64,000 nt of DNA from Sphingomonadaceae bacterium (GCA_947451145.1 CANFXW010000010.1:1-64000), one strand, 5' to 3'; positions 8,715 through 16,672 are shown, counted from the first letter of the stretch. Notes: generated by a model not told the origin, from the sequence alone. Numbers and translations: made by a program.

Positions 8715-8828
8715 GCCACCCACCGCCCCGCACCCCCGGCCCAACCGTCCATTCCAAGGTACCCTGTGGGTAGTTGGGCCGGGGGTGCGGGGCGGTGGGT
8801 GGCGCGAGGCGCAGGCTTTGCCTGCGCC
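8715..8828. repeat. Large perfect hairpin plus small hairpin between rsfS and rlmH
   Basis: A perfect 31-bp inverted repeat (8715-8745 and 8773-8803, beginning GCCACCCACCGCCCCGC) encloses a 27-base loop. It is followed by a second perfect hairpin, GGCGCAGGC-TTT-GCCTGCGCC at 8808-8828. There is no T-run and the next gene is co-directional, so this is a palindromic element inserted in an operon rather than a terminator. Its architecture resembles family A but the sequence differs. Confidence 0.85.
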
Positions 8829-8842
8829 GGACCACGCATAAT

Positions 8843-9265
8843 ATGAAGCTGCATATCGTTGCGCGGGGCAAGATTGGCCGGTCACCCGAGAGTGAACTGG
8901 TCGATCGCTATGCCAAACGCATCGCATGGCCCTTCCAGATAACCGAATTGCCAGAGACGGGCGGGACAATCCCTGCGCCCGTCACGCCTTTCCGCACCGT
9001 CTTGCTCGACGAGCGCGGCAAACAGCTTTCGTCCGAAGAATTTGCCGCGCTGCTTGGCCGCTGGCGCGATGATGGCGTGCGCGAAGTACGCTTCATGATC
9101 GGCGCGGCGGACGGGCACGGGGATCACGCGCGCGATTCCGCCGATCTGCTGATTGCTTTCGGGGCGATGACCTGGCCGCACATGCTCGCCCGTGCCATGC
9201 TGGCCGAGCAATTGTGGCGCGCGACTAGCATTTTGGCCGGTCATCCCTATCATCGTTCGGGCTAA
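8843..9265 (+). CDS. rlmH: 23S rRNA (pseudouridine1915-N3)-methyltransferase
   Basis: A 140-residue SPOUT-class methyltransferase that modifies helix 69 of 23S rRNA. The start MKLHIVARGKIGRSPE and the C-terminal knot segment (VREVRFMIGAADGHG, then MLAEQLWRATSILAGHPYHR) match RlmH. An upstream in-frame ATG lies within the preceding palindrome and is rejected. The stop TAA shares its last base with the ATG of the next gene (TAATG), indicating coupled translation. Confidence 0.93.
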   Translation: MKLHIVARGKIGRSPESELVDRYAKRIAWPFQITELPETGGTIPAPVTPFRTVLLDERGKQLSSEEFAALLGRWRDDGVREVRFMIGAADGHGDHARDSADLLIAFGAMTWPHMLARAMLAEQLWRATSILAGHPYHRSG

Positions 9266-10485
9266 TGCGGCCACTATCTGTCTTTACCCTCTGCATGACC
9301 CTCGTCGCAGCCCTCGCGGTTGCGGCTTCGGCGCAGCAAAGCGCGACCATCGACAACGAAGGTGAAGCGCGCGCCGCCCTGATTGAAGCTCAGCAACAAG
9401 GCGCAGCGGCACGGCAAAGGGCGGAAACGCTTGAAAGGCAGGCCGCCGAAGCGGGCGCTGCCGCAGACCGCACCGCACAACAGGCCGCCGCCGCCGCCGC
9501 CCGCATTCAGGAAACCCAGGCGGCGATTGTCGAGCGGCAGGCCAATATCCGCCTGATCGACCAGCAGCGCGAGGCCTTGCGCGCGCGGCTGGCCGAGCGG
9601 CAATTGCCGGTGATGCGGCTGACCGGCGCGCTCGAGCGGTTCTCGCGCCGCCCGATGGCGCTCTCGCTGCTGCGCCCGGGCTCGCTGAGCGATACCGTCC
9701 ACATGCGCGCCCTGCTCGATACCATGCTGCCCGAGGTCAAGCGCCGCACAGCATCGCTGCGCAGCGAGATTGATCGCAGCAAGGCGCTGAAAGCACAGGC
9801 TGAAAGCGCGCTTGCTTCGTTGCAGCAGGAACAGAGCGAACTCGGACGTCGCCGCCAGTCGCTCGCCGCGCTCGAAACCCAGCAGCGGCTTGCCCTGCGC
9901 TCGGCCAGCGGCAGCGCCGATCGCGAGGCCGAGCGAGCTCTGGCGCTGGCCGAACAGGCGCGCGATCTAGATGCGCTGACCGAAGACCTGGGCCGCGCAG
10001 GCGCGCTGCGCCAGCAGCTGATGCAATTGCCCGGGCCGGTGATGCGCCCGGCAAATCCTGCATTGTCGCAGGTGATTACCGCTGATGCGCCTTCACCTTC
10101 CGCTTCGGCATCAAACGCACCCGCCTTCATCCTTCCGGTGCAGGGCAGGCTGGTTACCGGCTTTGGCGCGAGCACGCCGGGCCAGCCTGTGTCGCGCGGG
10201 ATTGCGCTGGCGACCGGATCGGCGGCGCAGGCCATTGCCCCTGCCGCCGGGCGGGTCGCCTTTGCCGGTCCCTATCGCGGCTATGGCTCGATCATCATTA
10301 TCGATCACGGCGAAGGCTGGATCAGTCTGGTCACCGGGCTGTCGCAAATCGATGTCCATGTTGGCGAGACGCTGGTCGCAGGCTCGCCCCTGGGCCTTGC
10401 CGGAACCGGCCGCCCGGTGGTCAGCCTTGAGCTGCGTCACAATGGCGAGGCGGTGAATCCGCTCGATTTTGCCAAGGTGCAATAG
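9265..10485 (+). CDS. EnvC-like murein hydrolase activator (degenerate LytM)
   Basis: A 406-residue secreted protein: signal peptide at about residues 1-23 (cleavage after ASA), a long Ala/Arg/Gln/Glu-rich coiled coil (about 28-240) and a C-terminal LytM fold (about 285-400). The zinc site is lost: SRGIALA stands where the His-x3-Asp motif belongs, and VSLELR replaces HLHFE. That combination is the hallmark of EnvC/LdpF-type proteins, which activate amidases during division instead of cutting peptidoglycan themselves. Coupled to rlmH upstream and followed, after a family A repeat, by ctpA, the usual neighbour of envC homologues. Confidence 0.85.
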   Translation: MRPLSVFTLCMTLVAALAVAASAQQSATIDNEGEARAALIEAQQQGAAARQRAETLERQAAEAGAAADRTAQQAAAAAARIQETQAAIVERQANIRLIDQQREALRARLAERQLPVMRLTGALERFSRRPMALSLLRPGSLSDTVHMRALLDTMLPEVKRRTASLRSEIDRSKALKAQAESALASLQQEQSELGRRRQSLAALETQQRLALRSASGSADREAERALALAEQARDLDALTEDLGRAGALRQQLMQLPGPVMRPANPALSQVITADAPSPSASASNAPAFILPVQGRLVTGFGASTPGQPVSRGIALATGSAAQAIAPAAGRVAFAGPYRGYGSIIIIDHGEGWISLVTGLSQIDVHVGETLVAGSPLGLAGTGRPVVSLELRHNGEAVNPLDFAKVQ

Positions 10486-10491
10486 TATTGT

Positions 10492-10630
10492 CCGAAATTC
10501 GCGAAAGGGCGAATTTCGGCACGGCACCAGCCCTCTCCCCCGCCCGGCCACCCAGAACATAGGTTAGCCTATGGGTGGCCGGGCGGGGGAGCGGGCTGGT
10601 GCCGTACGATCCGAAACGAAAGTTTCGGAT
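10492..10630. repeat. Composite three-hairpin palindrome, family A (complete copy)
   Basis: Three consecutive hairpins. Hairpin 1 is CCGAAATTCGC, loop GAAAGG, GCGAATTTCGG (10492-10519). Hairpin 2 has 33-base arms (10522-10554 and 10572-10604) with one mismatch. Hairpin 3 is ATCCGAAAC-GAAA-GTTTCGGAT (10609-10630). It fills the gap between the envC-like and ctpA genes. The same three-part order recurs at 35778-35955 with altered but still self-complementary arms. Confidence 0.9.
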
Positions 10631-10704
10631 CCGACCGTCAAGCCATCTGGCGTTAACCGCTGCCAATCTATAGAATTGCCGCAATTCACACGAAAGACCC
10701 GAGC

Positions 10705-12060
10705 ATGGCTGGTAAGATCAATGCAATCACCCGCGCTGCACTGCTGCTTGGCACTGTTGCGCTGCTGCCAGTCGCCACGGCGGGGCTTGCCACGGTCGAT
10801 GCCCGTGCGGGGCCGGACTTTGCCAAACTCAACACGATTTATCAGCTGATCAAGGCCAACTACGTCGACAAGACCGAGGACGACAAGCTGATCGACGGCG
10901 CGATCAACGGCATGCTCGCCAGCCTCGATCCGCATTCGGAGTACCTTGAAGGCAAGACCCTGCAGCGCATTCAGGCGATGATGGACGGCAAGTATTCCGG
11001 GCTTGGCCTGTCGGTGGTGATGGATCAGGATACGGTGAAGGTCGTGGCCCCGCTGCGCGGCAGCCCCGCGGCAGCGGTTGGCGTGAAGGCGGGCGACTAT
11101 ATCACCCACCTTGATGGCAAGCTGATCTATGGTCTTGATCTCGATGAAGCCGTCTCAAGAATGCGCGGCCCAGCAGGAACCAGCATCCGGCTGACGATTT
11201 TCCGTCCCGGCCGCGATGATTCGTTCGATGTCAGCGTCACCCGCGGTGATATCATGCTCGAACCGGTAACCCACAAGCTGACCGATGGCGTCGGGGTTAT
11301 CACGGTCAACGAATTCAGCACCGAAGTCGGCAATTACGTGCGTCAGGCGATTGCCGATATGCGCAAGGAAAGCGCCAACAAGCTGAAGGGTCTGGTGCTC
11401 GATCTGCGGCAGAACCCCGGCGGCGAACTGGACGAGGCTGTCGCGCTGTCCGACATTTTCCTTTCGTCGGGCGACATCGTTTCGCAGCGTGGCCGCAATG
11501 CGTCGGAAAACATCTATTTCAAGGCTGATGCACAGGGCAGCCCGTTCCCGGGCGATATGTCGGGCGGCTTGCCGCTGATCGTGCTGATAGATGCCGGTTC
11601 GGCCTCCGCCTCGGAAATCGTCGCCGGTGCACTGCAGGACCAGCACCGCGCGCTGATCATGGGCGAGCGCAGCTTTGGCAAGGGCTCAGTGCAGCAGGTC
11701 ATCTTCCTGAACTATCAGCACACCAAGGCGGTGAAGCTGACCACGGCGCGCTATTACACGCCTTCGGGCCGGTCGGTGCAGGAAGGCGGGATCGATCCCG
11801 ATATCCGCGTGCCGCAGATCTCCGATCCCGATGCCGCCAAGCGCGCCAAGCTGGCGCTGCGCGAAAGCGATCTCAGGAAGCACCTCGTCAACGATGCCAA
11901 TCTCGACGACAAGGAGCTTGAGGCTGACAAGCAGCAGGATCCGCGCTTCCGCCAGACGCCCGAACAGCTGAAAGCGCAGGGAATCACCGACTTCCAGCTT
12001 TACTATGCCATCTCGACGATCAAGCGGACCGGCGGTGCCATGCTGGCGCGTGCCAAGTAA
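10705..12060 (+). CDS. ctpA: Carboxyl-terminal processing protease (S41 family)
   Basis: A 451-residue periplasmic serine protease with an N-terminal signal/anchor (about residues 8-28), a PDZ domain (about 95-180) that binds substrate C termini, and the S41 core. The catalytic dyad is visible as Ser301 in DAGSASASEI and Lys326 in SFGKGSVQ; LDLRQNPGGELDEA is the conserved oxyanion-side strand. The C terminus carries a Lys/Asp-rich helical extension. It follows an envC-like gene, as in many alphaproteobacteria, and its TAA shares a base with the dsbB start codon. Confidence 0.93.
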   Translation: MAGKINAITRAALLLGTVALLPVATAGLATVDARAGPDFAKLNTIYQLIKANYVDKTEDDKLIDGAINGMLASLDPHSEYLEGKTLQRIQAMMDGKYSGLGLSVVMDQDTVKVVAPLRGSPAAAVGVKAGDYITHLDGKLIYGLDLDEAVSRMRGPAGTSIRLTIFRPGRDDSFDVSVTRGDIMLEPVTHKLTDGVGVITVNEFSTEVGNYVRQAIADMRKESANKLKGLVLDLRQNPGGELDEAVALSDIFLSSGDIVSQRGRNASENIYFKADAQGSPFPGDMSGGLPLIVLIDAGSASASEIVAGALQDQHRALIMGERSFGKGSVQQVIFLNYQHTKAVKLTTARYYTPSGRSVQEGGIDPDIRVPQISDPDAAKRAKLALRESDLRKHLVNDANLDDKELEADKQQDPRFRQTPEQLKAQGITDFQLYYAISTIKRTGGAMLARAK

Positions 12061-12521
12061 TGGCTGACAGGGCTTCTCAGGCGCGCATTCTGGCGCTGGC
12101 GGTTCCCGTCGCTCTGGTTGGCGGGGCCTATATTTCGCAATACGGCTTTGGCCTCTACCCATGCGAGATGTGCTGGTGGCAGCGCTATGCCCATTTCGCG
12201 GCGATTGCTTTTGCCGTTCTGGCATTTGCCGCCAAGGGGCCACGGTCGCTGGTCTGGCTGGCAGGCCTCGCGATCCTCGCATCGGGCCTGATCGGGCTGT
12301 TTCACGCCGGGGTGGAGTACAAGTGGTGGCCGGGCTTCACCCGCTGCGCCAGCCTTGTCGCTTCGGGCGGTGATCCGCTGGCGGCGATCATGGCGGCCCC
12401 GCCGATCTCCTGCGATCAGCCGCAGTGGACGCTGCTGGGCGTCTCGCTGGCCGGGTTCAACTTCCTGTTTTCAACCCTGGGCGCGCTGGGCGTCTTCGCA
12501 CTGCTGCGGCGGGCAAAATGA
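12060..12521 (+). CDS. dsbB: Disulfide bond formation protein B (DsbB family)
   Basis: A 153-residue four-helix inner-membrane quinone reductase that reoxidises DsbA. The redox pair CEMC lies after the first membrane helix (GLYPCEMCWWQR), and a second cysteine pair occurs in the periplasmic loop (FTRCASL ... ISCDQPQW). The hydrophobic segments are clear. It overlaps ctpA upstream by one base and coq7 downstream by four (ATGA), so translation is coupled along the run. Electrons would pass to ubiquinone, which fits the neighbouring coq7. Confidence 0.9.
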   Translation: MADRASQARILALAVPVALVGGAYISQYGFGLYPCEMCWWQRYAHFAAIAFAVLAFAAKGPRSLVWLAGLAILASGLIGLFHAGVEYKWWPGFTRCASLVASGGDPLAAIMAAPPISCDQPQWTLLGVSLAGFNFLFSTLGALGVFALLRRAK

Positions 12522-13036
12522 GCGAGCCGCGCACCGCCCGGATGCTGCGGGTCGATCAGGCCGGCGAATATGGCGCGACGCGGATCTATGCCGGGCAGCT
12601 CGCTGTCATGGGCACCCGCGCGCCGCACTCTGCCGAAGTTGCGGGCATGGCCGCGCAAGAGGCCGATCATCGCCGCCGCTTCGATGCGCTGATTGCCAAA
12701 CGGGGCGTACGGCCAACCGCGCTGCAGCCGCTGTGGTCGGTCGCCGGTTTTGCCCTTGGCGCGGCGACAGCGCTGATCGGACCAGAGGCCGCCATGGCCT
12801 GCACCGCCGCGATCGAGACCGAGATCGACAAGCATTACACCGCCCAGCTCGATGATCTGGCCGACGGCTCCGATCCCGAACTGGCTGGCATGATCGCAGA
12901 ATTCCGCGACGACGAGCGCGAACACCTGAGCGCCGCGATGAATGCCGGTGCCGAACGCGCGCCCGCCTATCCGCTGCTCTCCGGCGCGATCCGGCTGGGT
13001 TGCCGCATGGCGATCCGTTTGTCAGAGCGGATTTGA
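12518..13036 (+). CDS. coq7: 2-polyprenyl-3-methyl-6-methoxy-benzoquinone hydroxylase (COQ7)
   Basis: A 172-residue di-iron hydroxylase of ubiquinone synthesis. Ligand motifs are DQAGEYGATRIYAG (first Glu), EADHRRRF (Glu-x-x-His) and the second half ETEIDKHYTAQL ... DDEREH. The start MSEPRTARMLRVDQ agrees with the short bacterial COQ7 type; an earlier in-frame ATG lies inside dsbB. Peripheral inner-membrane protein by family knowledge. Its stop ends the tightly coupled run; the next gene has its own ribosome-binding site. Confidence 0.92.
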   Translation: MSEPRTARMLRVDQAGEYGATRIYAGQLAVMGTRAPHSAEVAGMAAQEADHRRRFDALIAKRGVRPTALQPLWSVAGFALGAATALIGPEAAMACTAAIETEIDKHYTAQLDDLADGSDPELAGMIAEFRDDEREHLSAAMNAGAERAPAYPLLSGAIRLGCRMAIRLSERI

Positions 13037-13098
13037 TCTGCTTCATATACCGTTCAAGCAGAATGCGGCTTATTAAGGCACATCAAGGAGTCGAAATC

Positions 13099-13656
13099 AT
13101 GCGCCTGACCATTGCCCTTTCTGTCGCTGCCCTGCTGGCCAGCGCTGCCCCGGCTCTTGCCGAAGCCGAAGGCCCGAGCGAAAAGGTCAACGCCGTGATC
13201 GTCTACGGGCAGGACGAATGCCCCAAGCCGGTTGGCGATGAAATCACCATCTGCGCGCGCAAGGAAGAAAAAGAGCGCTACCGCATCCCGCAGGGCCTGC
13301 GCGAAACCCCCAGCGCTGCCAGTGCGTCATGGAACAGCCGCGTCATGGCCTATGAGCGCGTTGGCAAGACCGGCACGATGAGCTGCACCCCCACCGGCCC
13401 CGGCGGCTGGACGGGCTGCTCGCAAAAGCTGATCGATGCGGCCTATGCCGAAAAGAAGGGCGCGACCGACGTGACCTTCGCCAAGATGATCGAAGCCGAA
13501 CGCACCAAGCGGCTCTCGACCATTGATGCCGATGCCGCCAAATCGCAGGCACAGGTTGAGCAGGCCGAAAAGGACTACGAAGCCCGCCAGCGCGCCGAGC
13601 AGGACCCACAGGCTGCAGCTGCTCCGGCGCCCACGCTTGCGCCCGCTGGCAAGTGA
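13099..13656 (+). CDS. Secreted protein with GDEITICAR motif (sphingomonad family)
   Basis: A 185-residue protein with a clear signal peptide (MRLTIALSVAALLASAAPALA) and an AAGGAG ribosome-binding site. The mature part begins with a domain containing DECPKPVGDEITICARKEE followed by RYRIPQGLRE; a conserved Glu-Ile-x-x-Cys then Tyr/Arg-Ile-Pro pattern recurs in small exported sphingomonad proteins. Further cysteines (MSCTPTGPGGWTGCSQ) may pair in disulfides. The C-terminal third is a charged Ala/Gln/Glu helix ending in an Ala-Pro tail. The protein at 37091-37561 shares the signature. Function unknown. Confidence 0.75.
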   Translation: MRLTIALSVAALLASAAPALAEAEGPSEKVNAVIVYGQDECPKPVGDEITICARKEEKERYRIPQGLRETPSAASASWNSRVMAYERVGKTGTMSCTPTGPGGWTGCSQKLIDAAYAEKKGATDVTFAKMIEAERTKRLSTIDADAAKSQAQVEQAEKDYEARQRAEQDPQAAAAPAPTLAPAGK

Positions 13657-13660
13657 ACCC

Positions 13661-13752
13661 CGTCGTCCCGGGCTCGACCCGGGACCGCTGGCAGCCGTAC
13701 CCCAAGCTCGCGTAACAAAGGCCCCCGGTCCCGGGTCAGGCCCGGGACGACG
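13661..13752. repeat. Inverted pair of GC-rich palindromic units, family D
   Basis: A 26-base unit starting CGTCGTCCCGGGCTCGACCC (13661-13686) is repeated in inverted orientation at 13727-13752 with two mismatches; each unit is itself nearly palindromic around the CCCGGG cores. It lies between the secreted-protein gene and wecB. It resembles the dispersed CCCGGGxxxGACCCGGG elements common in sphingomonad genomes (family knowledge). No T-run. Confidence 0.85.
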
Positions 13753-13802
13753 TGTGGTAGCTGGTGATTTAACCTTAACCCCCTTCGCGCTATGGCCGCG
13801 CT

Positions 13803-14948
13803 ATGGCCACGCTAACCCCGTCTAAGATCCTCGTCGTCTTCGGCACCCGTCCGGAGGCGATCAAGCTGTTCCCGCTCGTCGCCGCGCTGAAGGCTGATCC
13901 GCACTTTGACTGCAAAGTCTGCGTTTCGGCGCAGCATCGCGGCATCCTTGATCAGGTGCTCGAGATTGCCGGGATCGTTCCCGATCACGACCTTGACCTG
14001 ATGAAGCCCGACCAGACGCTCGACGGCCTCACCGCCGCGCTGCTCACCGGCCTAGGCCAGGTGATGGACCTGGAAAAGCCGGACCGGGTCATCGTTCAGG
14101 GCGATACCGCCACCGCCATGTGCGGCGCGCTGGCCGCCTATTACCGCAAGGTGCCGGTCGATCATGTCGAGGCGGGCTTGCGTTCGGGCAATATTTATCA
14201 CCCCTGGCCCGAAGAGGTGAACCGCAAGATCATCGGCACCATGGTGAGCCTGCACTTCGCCCCGACCGATGTTTCCGCCGGATCGCTGATCGCCGAACAG
14301 GTCGATCCGGCGCGGGTGTACATTACCGGCAACACGGTGATCGACGCGCTGCACTGGGTTACCGCGCGGATCGCCGAGGATCCCTCGCTGGCCTCTGGCC
14401 TCGCCGAACTTGAAAAGCGATTCGCGGGCAAACGCATCATCGGCGTCACCAGCCACCGCCGCGAGAACTTTGGCGGAGGCCTTGAAAACATCGCCGAAGC
14501 CGTGCGTCAGATCGCCGCGCGGCCTGACGTTGCGATCATCTTCCCGGTCCACCCCAACCCCAATGTCCGCGCCGTGATGGACGGGGCGCTGAAGGGGCTG
14601 GACAATGTCGCGCTGATCGACCCGCTCGACTATCCGCACTTCGCGCGGCTGCTTGGTCTGGCCGAGATCATGCTCACCGATTCGGGCGGCGTGCAGGAAG
14701 AGGCACCTGCGCTCGGCAAGCCGGTGCTGGTCATGCGCGAGACGACCGAGCGCCCCGAAGGCGTCACCGCCGGCACGGCAAAGCTGGTCGGCACCGATGT
14801 ATCTCGTATCGTTACCGAAATTTTCACCTTGCTCGACGATAAGGCTGCCTACGACAAGATGGCGCGTGCCCATAACCCGTTCGGGGATGGACAGACCGCG
14901 CGCCGCATCGTGGAGCTGCTGCTGCGTGAAACTGGACAAGAAACCTGA
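13803..14948 (+). CDS. wecB: UDP-N-acetylglucosamine 2-epimerase (non-hydrolysing)
   Basis: A 381-residue GT-B-fold enzyme interconverting UDP-GlcNAc and UDP-ManNAc. Signatures are FGTRPEAIKLFPLV, SAQHRGILDQVLEI, QGDTATAMCGALAAYY, VEAGLRSGNIYHPWPEE, and the uracil-binding end LTDSGGVQEEAPALGKPV followed by MRETTERPEG. It is followed by the UDP-ManNAc dehydrogenase gene with a 23-base overlap, giving UDP-ManNAcA for a surface polysaccharide. Confidence 0.95.
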   Translation: MATLTPSKILVVFGTRPEAIKLFPLVAALKADPHFDCKVCVSAQHRGILDQVLEIAGIVPDHDLDLMKPDQTLDGLTAALLTGLGQVMDLEKPDRVIVQGDTATAMCGALAAYYRKVPVDHVEAGLRSGNIYHPWPEEVNRKIIGTMVSLHFAPTDVSAGSLIAEQVDPARVYITGNTVIDALHWVTARIAEDPSLASGLAELEKRFAGKRIIGVTSHRRENFGGGLENIAEAVRQIAARPDVAIIFPVHPNPNVRAVMDGALKGLDNVALIDPLDYPHFARLLGLAEIMLTDSGGVQEEAPALGKPVLVMRETTERPEGVTAGTAKLVGTDVSRIVTEIFTLLDDKAAYDKMARAHNPFGDGQTARRIVELLLRETGQET

Positions 14949-16227
14949 CGTCTCTGTAATCGGCCTTGGCTATATCGGCCTGCCGACTGCCGCCATTGTC
15001 GCCCGCTCGGGCTGCCGCGTGTTCGGCACCGATGTGACCCAGCACGTGGTCGATACGATAAACCGCGGCGAAATTCATATCGAGGAAGTCGATCTCGATG
15101 GCCTCGTTCAGGGTGTGGTTGCGCGCGGGCTGCTGACGGCCTCCACCGATGTGAAGCCGGCCGATGCCTTCATCATCGCCGTGCCCACCCCCTTCGACAA
15201 GGACCACGCGCCGGACCTCACCTATGTGCTCAACGCCGGCCGTTCGGTGGCACAGGCGCTGAAGGCAGGCGACATTGTGATCCTCGAATCGACCTCACCG
15301 GTCGGCACCACCGAAAAGCTGCGCGATTTGCTCGCTGCCGAGCGGCCTGACCTGAAGTTCCCCGGCCTCACCAGCGAAACGCCCGACGTTTCGATCGCCT
15401 ATTGCCCAGAGCGGGTTCTGCCGGGCAAGATTCTGGAAGAACTGACCAACAACGACCGCTCGATCGGCGGCATTACCCCGCGCTGCGCCCGCAAGGCGCT
15501 GGCCTTCTACAAGCTCTTCGTGCGCGGCACCTGCGTGACGACCGACAGCCGCTCGGCGGAAATGACCAAGCTGGTCGAAAATGCCTACCGCGACGTCAAC
15601 ATCGCTTTCGCCAATGAACTGTCGATCATCTCGGACAAGCTGGGGCTCGATGTCTGGGAGGTGATCCGCCTCGCCAACCGCCACCCGCGTGTGAATATCC
15701 TGCAGCCCGGCCCCGGCGTCGGCGGCCACTGTATCGCGGTCGATCCGTGGTTCATCGTCAATTCCGCGCCCGAGGAAAGCCCGCTGATCCGCACCGCGCG
15801 CGGGGTGAACGATTGCAAGATCCACCACGTCATCGCCCAGGCCGATGCGCTGGTTTCGGGCAATCCGCAGGCCAAAGTCGCCTGCCTCGGCCTCGCCTTC
15901 AAAGCCAACATCGACGATTTCCGCGAAAGCCCGGCGCGACTGGTCGCGGCGACCCTCGCCCGCCGCTTCGGCTCGCGCATCTCGGTGGTAGAACCCTACG
16001 CTGCCGCACTCCCGCGCGAATTCGAAGGGACCGGCGCGACACTCATCGACGTCGACACCGCGCTGGAAGACTGCGACCTGCTGATCGTCCTCGTCGACCA
16101 CGATGTCTTCCGCTCGGTCCCCTTGGCGGAGCGTGTGGGCAAGGTGGTCTATGACACGCGCGGCATCTGGCCGGACCAGCCGAAGCTGGGTGAGGCGCCG
16201 GTGGTGGGGTTGAGGCTGGCGAGCTGA
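14926..16227 (+). CDS. wecC: UDP-N-acetyl-D-mannosamine dehydrogenase
   Basis: A 433-residue NAD-dependent four-electron dehydrogenase making UDP-ManNAcA. It contains GLGYIGLPTA (nucleotide loop), ESTSPVGTTEKLRD, YCPERVLPGKILEEL, the NAYRDVNIAFANEL helix and the catalytic-cysteine motif GVGGHCIAVDPWF. I chose the GTG at 14926, three codons before DKKPDVSVIGLG, because the reading frame upstream is inside wecB. WecC-type proteins carry GGHCIAVDPWF where TviB-type proteins (as at 18376-19668) carry GGHCIGVDPYY. Confidence 0.92.
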   Translation: MKLDKKPDVSVIGLGYIGLPTAAIVARSGCRVFGTDVTQHVVDTINRGEIHIEEVDLDGLVQGVVARGLLTASTDVKPADAFIIAVPTPFDKDHAPDLTYVLNAGRSVAQALKAGDIVILESTSPVGTTEKLRDLLAAERPDLKFPGLTSETPDVSIAYCPERVLPGKILEELTNNDRSIGGITPRCARKALAFYKLFVRGTCVTTDSRSAEMTKLVENAYRDVNIAFANELSIISDKLGLDVWEVIRLANRHPRVNILQPGPGVGGHCIAVDPWFIVNSAPEESPLIRTARGVNDCKIHHVIAQADALVSGNPQAKVACLGLAFKANIDDFRESPARLVAATLARRFGSRISVVEPYAAALPREFEGTGATLIDVDTALEDCDLLIVLVDHDVFRSVPLAERVGKVVYDTRGIWPDQPKLGEAPVVGLRLAS

Positions 16228-16263
16228 GGGCCCCGCCCGACCCACTCCCAACCCACCCTCCAC

Positions 16264-16665
16264 CGTCATCCTGAACTTGTTTCAGGATCCATCGTGCCCC
16301 AAACCCAGTTCATGCGTGAAGAACGCCAACCCTGCGTCTACATCCTGGCAAGCGGCCACTACGGCACGCTCTACATCGGCGTCACCTCAGACCTCGTCGG
16401 CAGAATCTGACAACACCGCAACAACACCTTCCCCGGCTTCACCGCCAAACACCACGTCCACACTCTCGTCCAATTCGAACTGTTCGGCGACATGGAACGC
16501 GCCATCACCCGCGAGAAACAGCTCAAACGCTGGCACCGGCAGTGGAAGATCAACCTCATCAACGAGAGCAACCCGCCTTGGGCCTATCTTGCCGTGGGGC
16601 TGGGCTTGCCACCCCTTGAACTGGGCGTGGTGAGAAATGGATCCTGAAACAAGTTCAGGATGACG
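16264..16665. mobile_element. GIY-YIG gene bracketed by perfect 29-bp inverted repeats
   Basis: Perfect 29-base inverted repeats at 16264-16292 (CGTCATCCTGAACTTGTTTC...) and 16637-16665 enclose a single GIY-YIG nuclease gene. Each repeat also folds on itself (ATCCTGAA / TTCAGGAT around CTTGT). The right repeat forms the last codons of the nuclease frame. The unit lies between wecC and a reverse-strand membrane-protein gene. It has the shape of a minimal mobile unit; whether it moves is inference. Confidence 0.7.
16312..16647 (+). pseudogene. GIY-YIG family nuclease, interrupted by one stop codon
   Basis: Reading from the ATG gives CVYILASGHYGTLYIGVTSD, a clear GIY-YIG core, then LVGRI and a TGA at 16408-16410 where relatives have Trp. 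The frame continues without another stop through QHRNNTFPGFTAKHHV, the metal-binding Glu region ITREKQLKRW and NPPWAYLAVGLGLPP to a TGA inside the right inverted repeat. Apart from the nonsense codon it looks intact (111 codons plus stops), so the inactivation seems recent. Single-domain GIY-YIG proteins of this type (about 100 residues) are common; their function is poorly known. Confidence 0.85.
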
Positions 16666-16672
16666 AAGTTGG

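Noticed and set aside
8715..8803. The 31-bp hairpin as an intrinsic terminator
   Set aside because: There is no T-run on either side and the next gene (rlmH) is normally co-transcribed with rsfS.
14052..14939. Long reverse-strand reading frame opposite wecB
   Set aside because: Antisense shadow of a well-supported UDP-GlcNAc 2-epimerase; His/Arg/Gly-rich with no recognisable domain.
16312..16647. The internal TGA as a selenocysteine or programmed readthrough codon
   Set aside because: No SECIS-like structure is obvious and the position corresponds to Trp rather than Cys in the family as I know it, so simple nonsense is more likely.
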